From the NCBI GenBank assembly GCA_900547475.1, contig URGW01000001.1, positions 124,001 to 188,000 on the forward strand: DNA of 64,000 nucleotides, read 5' to 3'. Below are positions 36,673-45,696 of the stretch, one piece after another. Source of the stretch: an uncultured Clostridium sp. GTDB lineage: Bacteria > Bacillota > Clostridia > Clostridiales > Clostridiaceae. Position numbers and translations under genes: made by a program. Each line of letters opens with the position of its first letter. Positions within the stretch are counted from its first letter, which is position 1. The notes under the pieces were generated by a model. That model saw only the letters and a list, made by a program, of their open reading frames with translations, searched no databases and was not told the origin of the DNA.

Positions 36673-37284
36673 TTACTTTTTGAAAATTCCGAAAGGTTTT
36701 CCAACAGGTAAAAACACTCTTCCAAAATGTTTATTTAACACAGCAGCTGCTGAACCATAGAATGACATTATTGCAATTAATAACTCAGACCATGCAGCTA
36801 ACCCATGTGAAAATTCAGGGATAATACCAAATGAGTTTAATGATAACCCTATGAATAAGAAATCAATTAAAACAAATATTATAAATAATACTTTGTGAGT
36901 TTCCATAGCACCTATTGTCATAAATGCAGTAAATATTAAATATCCTAAGAATGCAAAACCTAATTGCTTAGTATCTGCAGCTTGAGCTAACTTATCTCCA
37001 AATACTCCATTTTGAATTAACCAAGTTAATCCCATTGAATACCAGAAGAATGCATAAGCACCAAACGCAGTTGCTCCAAAAGTATTATCATGTTTAAAAT
37101 CATTTATACATGCAAATAATTGAGCTGTTGCACCTAAAAATATAGCCCAAGGCAATACTAAAGATACTCCTGATGTTACTCCTAATTTTTGAGATGAAGC
37201 AACTAAAGTTATTATAGCTAGTCCAAATAACCCTAACGCTGACGGATCAGCAACAACAATTTTTACTTTTTGTGTGTTTTCCAT
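36673..37284 (-). CDS. satP: Acetate/succinate transporter, GPR1/FUN34/YaaH family
   Basis: A 203-residue protein with six membrane helices. The N-terminal family motif NPAPLGL appears as DPSALGLFGLAI, and PWAIFLGATAQLFACINDFKHDNTFGATAFGAYAFFW is typical of the family, in which such proteins form hexameric channels for acetate and related acids. In a fermentative clostridium it would exchange acetate. Ribosome binding site AGGAGG; monocistronic between a promoter and a terminator. Confidence 0.9.
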   Translation of the reverse strand: MENTQKVKIVVADPSALGLFGLAIITLVASSQKLGVTSGVSLVLPWAIFLGATAQLFACINDFKHDNTFGATAFGAYAFFWYSMGLTWLIQNGVFGDKLAQAADTKQLGFAFLGYLIFTAFMTIGAMETHKVLFIIFVLIDFLFIGLSLNSFGIIPEFSHGLAAWSELLIAIMSFYGSAAAVLNKHFGRVFLPVGKPFGIFKK

Positions 37285-37337
37285 TTTTTCCTCCTATGTA
37301 ACGCTTATTAAGCAACATTTATTATGACCTAATCAAG

Positions 37338-37364
37338 ATTATCAGAAACTCAATATCTTGTCAA
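37338..37364 (-). promoter_or_regulatory. Likely satP promoter
   Basis: On the minus strand TTGACA (37359-37364) and GATAAT (37338-37343) with a short 15-bp spacing and a TG preceding the -10. The leader between it and the gene is about 45 nt. Confidence 0.45.
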
Positions 37365-37368
37365 TATT

Positions 37369-39294
37369 TTATGATTTATTATTATTATATTCCTCTATCC
37401 TTCTAGCTATATCCTCTAAATATTCTTGACGTTCATACTTTTCTAACAACTCTTCTTCTAGTTTTGTTTTCTCTTGATCCAATTCATTTAACAATCCATA
37501 ACTGCTAGAATTCTTATTCATTTCCTCTTCTATCTCAGCTATTTTCATTTCTACAGCTTCAATATCGTTATAAATATTTTCAAATTCCTTTTGTTCCTTA
37601 AATGTAAATTTAGGTCTTTCATCCTTATTCTTCACATATTCCTTTTTCTTAGTATTATCATCTTTAGAACTTTGTTCCTCTTTTTCTTTTAAGAACTTAA
37701 TTTCTTTATTTATTAGATAGTCACTGTAATTTCCATTATATATATTAATTAACCCCTTATTTTCAAAAGAGAAAATCTTATTACAAATTCTATCTAAGAA
37801 ATATCTATCATGAGAAACAACTATTACTACACCAACAAATTCATCAATAAAGTCCTCTAATATCTTCAAAGTTTCTATATCAAGATCATTTGTAGGCTCA
37901 TCTAATATAAGAACATTTGGAGCTTCCATCAAAACTCTTAAAAGATGTAATCTCCTTCTTTCCCCACCTGATAACTTTTCAATCATTGTATACTGCATTG
38001 TTCCATCAAATAAAAAACGTTCAGCCAGTTGAGATGCACTTATTTTACTTCCATCACCTGTAGGTATCCACTCTCCACCTTCTTTTATATAATCTATAGC
38101 TTTCATAGATAAATCCATATGCGAATCATCTTGTGTAAATGTAGCTATTTTTACAGTTTCACCTACTTCTCTATCTCCATTGTCAGGGTTAATTGAACCT
38201 TTTATTATATTTAATAAAGTTGTTTTACCAACACCATTATCCCCTATTATCCCAATTCTATCTTCTTTCAAAATTGTATAATTAAATTTATTTATAAGAT
38301 TCTTCTCACCATAACTTTTGCTTATATCATGTAGTTCAATAATTTTCTTACCCAATCTAGTTCCTATAAAAGACATCTCAAGACTTGGTTTTGGTGCTAT
38401 ATAGTCCTGATTAACTAAATCATCAAATCTTTGAAGTCTAGCTTTTTGTTTTGTTGTTCTAGCCTTAGCTCCTCTTCTTACCCATTGTAACTCTTTAATA
38501 ATTAGCTTTTGTCTTTTTTCTTCAGATGCAGCTTCTATTTCTAACCTTTCAGCTTTTTTCTCTAAGAAATCACTATAATTACCTAAATATTGATATATAT
38601 TTCCTCTATCTAATTCTAATATCTTATTAGATACTCTATCTAAGAAATATCTATCATGTGTAATCATTAATAAAGCACCTTTACGACTGTTTAAATATTC
38701 TTCTAACCACTCTATAGAATCAGAATCCAAATGGTTTGTAGGCTCATCAAGAACTAATAATTCACAAGGTTTAATTAAAGCTGAAGCTAAAAACACCCTC
38801 TTCTTTTGTCCACCAGATAAAGTCCCCATTTTCATAGTGTAATCTGTTATTCCAAGCTTATTTAATATTACCTTTACTTCACTTTCTAAATTCCATAAAT
38901 TTAATGTATCTATTTTTTCTTGTATTTTAATTAACTTATTATTATCCTCTTCATTAAAACTGTTACTACTTACCTTTTCCAATAGCTCCTCATACTCCAT
39001 TAATAATTTCATTTCTGGAGTATCGCCTTTAAATATTTGTTGAAGAACTGTTGCATTTGAATCAAACTCTGAGTTTTGCTCTAGGTATTCTACCCTAACT
39101 CCTTTCCCCTTGGTTATTAAACCATCAAAAAACTCATCTTTTCCAGTAACAATCTTTAACAAAGTAGATTTTCCACTACCATTAAGACCAATAATACCAA
39201 TTTTATCTCCTTCATTAATACCAAAAGATACATTGTTTAATAATATTTTTTCACTATAGGTTTTACTAATATTTTCAACATTTAATAAATTCAT
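37369..39294 (-). CDS. ABC-F ATPase, Uup-like
   Basis: A 641-residue soluble protein with two ABC domains and no membrane part. Walker A motifs are GLNGSGKST (about residue 37) and GDNGVGKTT (about 360); signatures are LSGGQKKR and LSGGERRR; Walker B motifs are LLVLDEPTNHLD and VLILDEPTNDLD. A Lys/Glu-rich linker is followed by a C-terminal coiled coil (about 560-641), the mark of Uup-type ABC-F proteins that act on ribosomes rather than resistance factors. Ribosome binding site AAAGGAG. Confidence 0.9.
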   Translation of the reverse strand: MNLLNVENISKTYSEKILLNNVSFGINEGDKIGIIGLNGSGKSTLLKIVTGKDEFFDGLITKGKGVRVEYLEQNSEFDSNATVLQQIFKGDTPEMKLLMEYEELLEKVSSNSFNEEDNNKLIKIQEKIDTLNLWNLESEVKVILNKLGITDYTMKMGTLSGGQKKRVFLASALIKPCELLVLDEPTNHLDSDSIEWLEEYLNSRKGALLMITHDRYFLDRVSNKILELDRGNIYQYLGNYSDFLEKKAERLEIEAASEEKRQKLIIKELQWVRRGAKARTTKQKARLQRFDDLVNQDYIAPKPSLEMSFIGTRLGKKIIELHDISKSYGEKNLINKFNYTILKEDRIGIIGDNGVGKTTLLNIIKGSINPDNGDREVGETVKIATFTQDDSHMDLSMKAIDYIKEGGEWIPTGDGSKISASQLAERFLFDGTMQYTMIEKLSGGERRRLHLLRVLMEAPNVLILDEPTNDLDIETLKILEDFIDEFVGVVIVVSHDRYFLDRICNKIFSFENKGLINIYNGNYSDYLINKEIKFLKEKEEQSSKDDNTKKKEYVKNKDERPKFTFKEQKEFENIYNDIEAVEMKIAEIEEEMNKNSSSYGLLNELDQEKTKLEEELLEKYERQEYLEDIARRIEEYNNNKS

Positions 39295-39412
39295 TTTTTT
39301 CTCCTTTGATTATTCATTTCATTCACTAATTTTATCATATTTTAATAATATAGTTCAAATTTAATACAAAATTAATGGCAACCTCTTATAGCTGCCATTT
39401 TAATCATCTTAA

Positions 39413-41251
39413 TTATTCATTTAATAATTTGTGTATTTTTTGAACCTCTTCATTTTTATTTATCCACCAGTTTCTATACCATATAAAAATTATTTCACAT
39501 CCTAAATTAATTAAATCTATTATTTTAATTAATTCTTCATAATCAAAAATATCTTTATTATTTATATATATAACTTTATTTTTTGCCTTTTCAAAATCTA
39601 CATATATAATTGAAATATCATCTTCTTTTTGAAAAGTAGTATACCCTAAATTATTAAGCATTTTAAATATACTTCTATCTAGTTTTTCATTACAAATATC
39701 ATTTTCTTTCTCATAACTCCTACCTGACATTTCTATCAAATCTGATTGTTTAACAACTAAATCAAAAACTTCATCTATATTATCCTTATATTCAAGATAT
39801 TCTTTTTCATCTAAAACTATAATAGGGAACATTTTCAATAAAAATTTAATATTTTTCTGGAAATATCTTTCATAAGTTAATTTATTAATATCCAATTCAT
39901 TAATCTTTATATTATTTTCTATGGAAAATCTCTTAATTTCCATATTACAATTTTCTCTTAAACCTTTTAACAAAATTTTATTATACGATTTTAATGCTTC
40001 ATTTAATTTAATTATTTTTTCATATACCTTATTATAAGAATTTATTATATCTATATTATTATCTTCCATAGATTCTATCTTTTTATAGTAGTAATAATTA
40101 GGTATAAATTCTAATATACTATTTAAATCTTTTTTATCGGTTAATTTTTCATATATATAATCTAAAAACTCCATTGAAGTTTCATTCAACATTTCAATAT
40201 TACTTTTCAACACTAAATAATTCTTATATATAATTAATGTTTCTTTAATGTAATATATATAATTATACAACTCCTCTTCATTTATAATACGTTTATTTAT
40301 CTCTTCTAAAACTTCACCTTTATAAACTTTATTTACAAAAGAAAATGAACCTAAAAACATCTGTAAATATTCTATATTTTCAATATATTGGTTACATATC
40401 AATATTTCTTCTTCCTTATAATGATCATATAACTCTTTTTTTCTAGCAAGCATCTCTTTATAACTTTTAATTCCCAAATGCTTATACCACTTAAGACTTT
40501 CTGCCTCATTTAGTGTTTCTTTATTATGTTTATAGTTTATATTCTTTACTATATCCTTAATCTTATCATTGCTATAATTTTCATAATATATTCTTTCATT
40601 TTCAAAATCACTTGTATATTCATTAAAATAAATTGGAGGTATAAATGCAAAATTATTATTTAAAATTCCACTTAACTTTTTTATAACCTTATTAATATCA
40701 TTTTTATTAATATCATCTTTTATTATATCGAATTTCTTGTTATTTTTAAATTTCTTATACTTAAGAAATTTATTTACATAATTATTTTTCATTATATAAT
40801 TAACTTCTTTAATTATTTCAGAACTATTACCCTCTAAAATTATCGGAGATTTACTTAATATAGAATAGTATTCAAACTCCTTATCTTTAAATTCAATACT
40901 TTTATTAGTTATTGAATATAAATCATTTAAGGAATAGTTTATTGAATCCTTATTAATAAATGTAGAGAATATTTTTATAATGTTTTCTGCATTATTATTT
41001 ATTTGCCTTCTTAAAACTGTCATTTTTTTGATATCTAATTTCTCATTATTATCATCTTGTATAATTTCATTAATTATTTTAGATAAGCTTTTCTTATCAA
41101 ATTCATTTATTATAAAATCACTAAAATAGTTAATTATATCATTAAGCTCCTCATTTTTCTTTATTATTGCAACATACCTTTTATTTATTAAATTTTCAAT
41201 AATATCATCAAAAGCTTTATTATTTAACATAAATCTGTAAACACTATCCAT
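39413..41251 (-). CDS. Large unknown protein, possible degenerate SF1 helicase-nuclease
   Basis: A 612-residue, Lys/Asn/Ile/Glu-rich, mainly helical protein. No Walker A is present. Near the C-terminus, FPIIVLDEKEYLEY...EVFDLVVKQSDLIEMS resembles the region of DNA2/Upf1-like helicases where FDLVIFDEASQ (Walker B) should be, with the acidic residues lost. The last ~85 residues end LGCEIIFIWYRNWWINKNEE, like the GWxVxRIWSTDWW strand of the endonuclease-fold (MTES_1575/DUF559-like) domain fused to such helicases; the usual acidic catalytic residues are not clear. I infer a catalytically dead relative; the family link is tentative. AAGGGGAAT precedes the ATG. Confidence 0.55.
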   Translation of the reverse strand: MDSVYRFMLNNKAFDDIIENLINKRYVAIIKKNEELNDIINYFSDFIINEFDKKSLSKIINEIIQDDNNEKLDIKKMTVLRRQINNNAENIIKIFSTFINKDSINYSLNDLYSITNKSIEFKDKEFEYYSILSKSPIILEGNSSEIIKEVNYIMKNNYVNKFLKYKKFKNNKKFDIIKDDINKNDINKVIKKLSGILNNNFAFIPPIYFNEYTSDFENERIYYENYSNDKIKDIVKNINYKHNKETLNEAESLKWYKHLGIKSYKEMLARKKELYDHYKEEEILICNQYIENIEYLQMFLGSFSFVNKVYKGEVLEEINKRIINEEELYNYIYYIKETLIIYKNYLVLKSNIEMLNETSMEFLDYIYEKLTDKKDLNSILEFIPNYYYYKKIESMEDNNIDIINSYNKVYEKIIKLNEALKSYNKILLKGLRENCNMEIKRFSIENNIKINELDINKLTYERYFQKNIKFLLKMFPIIVLDEKEYLEYKDNIDEVFDLVVKQSDLIEMSGRSYEKENDICNEKLDRSIFKMLNNLGYTTFQKEDDISIIYVDFEKAKNKVIYINNKDIFDYEELIKIIDLINLGCEIIFIWYRNWWINKNEEVQKIHKLLNE

Positions 41252-41332
41252 AGTAATATTCCCCTTATACCATTATTACTATAAGATATGTTTTCCTAAC
41301 TAATTACATTACTCTCAATAATAATTTAATAG

Positions 41333-41378
41333 AAAAACTCGCTTTAGGCATAACACTATGACTAAAGCGAGTTTTTTA
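41333..41378. terminator. Terminator downstream of purB
   Basis: AAAACTCGCTTTAG pairs with CTAAAGCGAGTTTT (14 bp), with T runs on both strands. It ends purB (-). Confidence 0.87.
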
Positions 41379-41385
41379 TAAATGT

Positions 41386-42816
41386 TTAAACATTAATTTC
41401 ACTCTTTATATCTAAAGCATCTTTATTTTCTTTTACAATTGGTTCTACATACTCTTCTATAAATTCAACAACTTGACTTGGAGCTCTTCCAACAAACTTT
41501 TGCGGATCTATAATAGATAAGATTTCTTCTTTGCTTAAATTAAATGATTCATCTGATATAATTCTTTCAATTAAATCATTATTTAATCCTTCACCTTTAA
41601 CTCTTTGAGAGGCAGCCATAGAGTGTACTCTTATTTTTTCATGTAACTCTTGTCTATCTCCACCCTTTTTAACAGATTCCATCATTATATTTTCTGTAGC
41701 CATAAATGGTAATTCATTATTAACATGACTTGCAATTACCTTTTCATATACAACCATATTTTCAGCAATATTAATATATAGATTTAACACACCATCTAAT
41801 GCTAAGAATGCTTCTGCAACAGATATTCTCTTATTAGCAGAATCATCTAATGTTCTTTCAAACCATTGCGTAGAAGCTGTTATCGCAGGATTTAGCGCAT
41901 TTACAATTACCGTTCTTGCAAGAGCACCTATTCTTTCACTTCTCATAGGATTTCTCTTGTAAGCCATTGCTGATGATCCTATTTGATGTTTTTCAAATGG
42001 TTCTTCTACTTCCTTCATACTTTGTAATAATCTCAAATCATTACTAAACTTATAAGCGCTTTGAGCTATTTCAGATAATGTATTTAATACTATTGAATCA
42101 ACTTTTCTTGGATATGTTTGACCAGTTACTCCATAACTCTTATCAAATCCCATTTTTTCAGCAACATATGTATCTAATGCTTTAACTTTACTTTCATCAC
42201 CTTCAAATAAATTCATAAAACTAGCTTGAGTACCAGTTGTTCCTTTTACTCCTCTTAATTTTAATTTAGTTAATAAAAAGTCTATATTTTCTATATCTAA
42301 AACTAAATCTTGCATCCATAATGAAGCTCTTTTACCTACAGTTGTTAATTGGGCAGGTTGGAAATGTGTAAATCCTAAAGTAGGCATATCTTTATATTTC
42401 ATTGCAAAATTAGAAAGATGATATAATACAGTAACTATTTTCTTTTTAGTTAATAATAACGCATCTCTCATTATTATTATATCAGTATTATCTCCAACAT
42501 AGCAGCTAGTAGCTCCTAAGTGTATTATTCCCTTTGCATTTGGACATTGTAATCCATAAGCATAAACATGACTCATAACATCATGTCTTACTTCCTTCTC
42601 TTTTTTTATTGCTTCTTCATAATTTATGTTATTTATATTAGATTTTAATTCATTTATTTGTTCATCTGTAATATTTAATCCTAATTCCTTTTCCCCTTCA
42701 GCTAAAGCAACCCAAAGCTTTCTCCAAGTTGAAAATTTCATATCATCAGAAAATATATAACTCATTTCCTTTGATGCATATCTTGAATTTAATGGCGAGC
42801 TGTATAAATTTGTCAT
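41386..42816 (-). CDS. purB: Adenylosuccinate lyase
   Basis: A 476-residue fumarase/aspartase superfamily enzyme that cleaves SAICAR in de novo purine synthesis and adenylosuccinate in AMP synthesis. The signature loop SSAMAYKRNPMRSERI is intact, with the catalytic serine; the general acid/base His sits in TLGFTHFQPAQLTT. Length fits the longer, eukaryote-like PurB type of clostridia. A minus-strand TATAAT lies about 45 bases upstream, and I see no purine riboswitch. Ribosome binding site CGGAGG. Confidence 0.95.
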   Translation of the reverse strand: MTNLYSSPLNSRYASKEMSYIFSDDMKFSTWRKLWVALAEGEKELGLNITDEQINELKSNINNINYEEAIKKEKEVRHDVMSHVYAYGLQCPNAKGIIHLGATSCYVGDNTDIIIMRDALLLTKKKIVTVLYHLSNFAMKYKDMPTLGFTHFQPAQLTTVGKRASLWMQDLVLDIENIDFLLTKLKLRGVKGTTGTQASFMNLFEGDESKVKALDTYVAEKMGFDKSYGVTGQTYPRKVDSIVLNTLSEIAQSAYKFSNDLRLLQSMKEVEEPFEKHQIGSSAMAYKRNPMRSERIGALARTVIVNALNPAITASTQWFERTLDDSANKRISVAEAFLALDGVLNLYINIAENMVVYEKVIASHVNNELPFMATENIMMESVKKGGDRQELHEKIRVHSMAASQRVKGEGLNNDLIERIISDESFNLSKEEILSIIDPQKFVGRAPSQVVEFIEEYVEPIVKENKDALDIKSEINV

Positions 42817-43031
42817 TTTAATACCTCCGAATATTAATTGTTATTTATTTTATATAATTCGTATTATATCATATTTTTATTTATTTTGTTAGTTATAATT
42901 TTTTAATTTTTTTTCATATATCCTAATTATTCTACTAGATGATATTGACTTAATTTATCTTTTATTTAGATCTAATATTTTTAAAATAACAATCAACAAT
43001 TAAAATTTCACTACATAAAAAATAGAAAAAT

Positions 43032-43060
43032 AAAAAAAGTGCATAAAGCACTTTTTTTAT
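43032..43060 (-). terminator. Intrinsic terminator of ptsH
   Basis: AAAAAAAGTGC pairs with GCACTTTTTTT across ATAAA, immediately after the ptsH stop codon on the minus strand. Confidence 0.87.
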
Positions 43061-43061
43061 T

Positions 43062-43322
43062 TTAGTCTTCTAAAGTTTCGATTAATTTAGCGATTTCTTC
43101 AGCTGCTAAAGTTTCATCATCACCACTAGCTGTTACTGTGATGTTAGCTCCTTTAGTAACTCCTAATGATAAAACTCCAATTAAGCTTTTAACATTAGCT
43201 TTCTTTCCGTTAAATTCAATGCTTACATCAGATTTGAAAGATGAAGCTTTCTTAACTAATAAAGTCGCTGGTCTTGCATGTAAACCAGTTCCATTATTTA
43301 CTATTACTTCTTTAGATACCAT
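43062..43322 (-). CDS. ptsH: Phosphocarrier protein HPr
   Basis: An 86-residue HPr with the phosphorylated histidine in NGTGLHARPA (His-15 equivalent) and the regulatory serine in KSLIGVLSLGV (Ser-46 equivalent), the target of HPr kinase in Firmicutes. Having both marks it as HPr rather than Crh. It is monocistronic, not next to ptsI, as is common in clostridia. ATG 43322 lies correctly after AGAGGTG, and the in-frame GTG 43331 overlaps that site. Confidence 0.94.
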   Translation of the reverse strand: MVSKEVIVNNGTGLHARPATLLVKKASSFKSDVSIEFNGKKANVKSLIGVLSLGVTKGANITVTASGDDETLAAEEIAKLIETLED

Positions 43323-43466
43323 TAAACACACCTCTTTACGTATAATATATTATATATTATATATCTAACGATTACATTATATACTGTCTTTTAAAGAATT
43401 TCAATACCCAAATACTTTTTAATAAAAAAGTTAAGTTTTGATTTTTAGATATGTTTTTTTATTTAC

Positions 43467-43727
43467 TTATCTAGGTTGAACAATTAGTTTTATTGCAGTT
43501 CTTTCTTCTCCATCAATTTCAATATCTGTAAAGGCAGGCACACATACTATATCTCTTCCGCTTGGTGCTACAAAGCCTCTTGCAATTGCTATAGCCTTTA
43601 CTGCTTGATTTATGGCGCCTGCACCTACAGCTTGTATCTCTACAATATTCTTTTCTTTTATAATTGCTGCTAAAGCACCTGCCACTGAATTTGGATTTGA
43701 TTTTGTTGATACTTTTAATACTTCCAT
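43467..43727 (-). CDS. spoVS: Stage V sporulation protein S
   Basis: An 86-residue Alba-like protein with the almost invariant sequence of SpoVS (MEVLKVSTKSNPNSVAGALA...GAGAINQAVKAIAIARGFVA). In Bacillus loss blocks development at the coat/stage V point, and it has a role in septation timing. It sits just downstream of rny, as in many spore-formers. A sigma-H-like promoter is found upstream. Ribosome binding site GGGAGGTAG. Confidence 0.96.
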   Translation of the reverse strand: MEVLKVSTKSNPNSVAGALAAIIKEKNIVEIQAVGAGAINQAVKAIAIARGFVAPSGRDIVCVPAFTDIEIDGEERTAIKLIVQPR

Positions 43728-43793
43728 TTATATTACTACCTCCCGTTTTATAATCGTTTACATCTAATGACGTATAATTACTTATATGATTAT

Positions 43794-43822
43794 ATATTCT
43801 ACAAAATACTTAAAGTTCCTTC
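43794..43822 (-). promoter_or_regulatory. Sigma-H-like promoter of spoVS
   Basis: On the minus strand GAAGGAACT, an 11-bp spacer, then GTAGAATAT, which agrees with the Bacillus sigma-H consensus (RnAGGAwWW-N11/12-RnnGAATww) at all but one position. spoVS is a known sigma-H target in Bacillus. It lies 66 bases upstream of the ATG. Confidence 0.7.
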
Positions 43823-43849
43823 TTTTATTTGAAAAAATTTTATAAACTT

Positions 43850-43889
43850 AAAAAAATACATTTTGTAATTAAACAAAATGTATTTTTTA
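43850..43889 (-). terminator. Intrinsic terminator of rny
   Basis: AAAAAATACATTTTGT pairs with ACAAAATGTATTTTTT just after the rny stop codon. Confidence 0.87.
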
Positions 43890-43890
43890 T

Positions 43891-45435
43891 TTATTTAGCA
43901 AAATCCACAGCTCTTATTTCTCTTATTACATTAATCTTAATTTGCCCTGGATACTCTAATTGTTCTTCAACACTTTTAGCTAAATCACGTGCTAATTCAA
44001 TAGAACCAGCATCGTCTAATTGTTCTGGTTTAACCATGATTCTAATTTCTCTTCCAGCTTGAATGGCATATGACTTATCTACGCCCTCATAAGAATTTGC
44101 AATTTCTTCAAGTTTCTCTAATCTCTTAATATAAGCTTCTAGTGTCTCTCTTCTTGCACCAGGTCTAGCTGCTGATATTGCATCAGCTGCTTGAACTAAA
44201 ACAGCTTCTAAAGACATCATTTCTACATCACCATGATGAGCTGCAATCGCATTAACAACTAAAGGTGATTCATGATACTTTTTAGCAAAATCTCCACCAA
44301 TTAAAGCATGAGGTCCTTCTTGCTCTTGATCTATTGCCTTACCAATGTCATGCAATAATCCAGCCCTCTTAGCTAAATTAACATCAAGACCTAACTCTGA
44401 AGCCATTACACTTGCTAAGTATGCAACTTCTATTGAATGTTTTAAAACATTTTGCCCATAGCTAGTTCTATACTTCAATCTTCCTAAAAGTCTTATAATT
44501 TCAGGGTGTAACCCATGTACACCTGTTTCTAAAGTCGCTTGTTCGCCTTCTTCTTTAATATCATTTTCAACATCTTTTTTGGCTCTTTCAACCATTTCTT
44601 CAATTCTAGCTGGATGTATTCTTCCATCTACAATTAATTTTTCAAGTGCTATTCTAGCCACTTCTCTTCTTATAGGATCAAAGCTAGATAAAATAACCGC
44701 TTCTGGAGTATCATCAATTATTAAATCTACTCCTGTTAATGTTTCGAGTGTTCTTATGTTTCTACCTTCTCTTCCAATAATTCTGCCTTTCATCTCATCA
44801 TTTGGTAATGCAACAACATGAACTGTTGATTCAGATACATGATCAGCTGCACATCTTTGAATCGCAGTAGTTATAATTTCTCTAGCCTTTTTATCAGCTT
44901 CTTCCTTAGCTTTTGATTCAATCTCTTTAATCATTAAAGCTGCATCATGAGAGACTTCTTTTCTAACCTCTTCAAGAAGTATCTCTTTTGCTTCTTCAGA
45001 TGTTAGACTTGAAATTCTTTCTAATTCTTCTCTTCTTTTTACATATAACTGCTGAATATTTTCTTCCATTTGATCAATTTCTTGCAATCTCTTATTGATA
45101 GTCTCTTCTTTCTTTTCTAAAAGATCACTCTTTTTGTCTAAAGATTCTTCTCTTTGAAGAATTCTTCTTTCAAGCCTTTGAATTTCATTTCTTCTCTCAC
45201 GAGAATCTCTGTCTAAATCATTTCTTAGTCTGTGAACTTCTTCTTTCGCCTCTAAAATAGCTTCCTTTTTAGTCGCTTCAGCTTCTCTTTTAGCCTTTTC
45301 TACTAAATCATTAGCTTCTTTTTCTAAAAATAAAACTTTATTTTGTGTGGCCTTTTGTATAGCTTTGTATACGATAAAACCGAATACTACTAATAACAAA
45401 ATATCAACCAATATCATTGGTAATATCTTATCCAA
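43891..45435 (-). CDS. rny: Ribonuclease Y
   Basis: A 514-residue membrane-anchored endoribonuclease that starts mRNA decay in Firmicutes. Order: one N-terminal transmembrane helix (PMILVDILLLVVFGFIVY), a long coiled coil (about 25-200), a KH RNA-binding domain containing GRIIGREGRNIRTLE (about 212-275) and an HD domain with LLHDIGKAID. Length matches the family. A small hairpin (CTCTATT/AATAGAG, 45460-45481) lies just before the ribosome binding site GAGGAGGTG and could affect initiation. Confidence 0.96.
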   Translation of the reverse strand: MDKILPMILVDILLLVVFGFIVYKAIQKATQNKVLFLEKEANDLVEKAKREAEATKKEAILEAKEEVHRLRNDLDRDSRERRNEIQRLERRILQREESLDKKSDLLEKKEETINKRLQEIDQMEENIQQLYVKRREELERISSLTSEEAKEILLEEVRKEVSHDAALMIKEIESKAKEEADKKAREIITTAIQRCAADHVSESTVHVVALPNDEMKGRIIGREGRNIRTLETLTGVDLIIDDTPEAVILSSFDPIRREVARIALEKLIVDGRIHPARIEEMVERAKKDVENDIKEEGEQATLETGVHGLHPEIIRLLGRLKYRTSYGQNVLKHSIEVAYLASVMASELGLDVNLAKRAGLLHDIGKAIDQEQEGPHALIGGDFAKKYHESPLVVNAIAAHHGDVEMMSLEAVLVQAADAISAARPGARRETLEAYIKRLEKLEEIANSYEGVDKSYAIQAGREIRIMVKPEQLDDAGSIELARDLAKSVEEQLEYPGQIKINVIREIRAVDFAK

Positions 45436-45652
45436 ACTAACACCTCCTCGTATAAATCTCTATTTATAAATGAATAGAGAACGTCTAGGTGCCATATTAT
45501 TCTCACTGTTCCTATGAATATGATAAACCAGTATTTGTTATTATTTTACCTTAAAAACAAAATTATGTCAAGATTAGTTGATTGCTATATATCTATAAGA
45601 AGTTATAGATATACACCTCCCTTTTAGTATTTCCTATTTAAACAGATATATT

Positions 45653-45690
45653 AAAGGACTAAATAATTAATATTAATTATTTAGTCCTTT
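45653..45690 (-). terminator. Intrinsic terminator of recA
   Basis: An 18-bp perfect stem, AAAGGACTAAATAATTAA with its complement, around a TA centre, just after recA. The rest of the 45436-45652 interval shows only the rny leader. Confidence 0.82.
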
Positions 45691-45696
45691 AATCAC

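Noticed and set aside
42817..43031. Purine riboswitch upstream of purB
   Set aside because: No three-way junction core or conserved loop sequences are visible on the minus strand; only a TATAAT is present.
44579..44821. Open frame on the + strand within rny
   Set aside because: It lies entirely antisense to the conserved KH/HD region of RNase Y, without a ribosome binding site.
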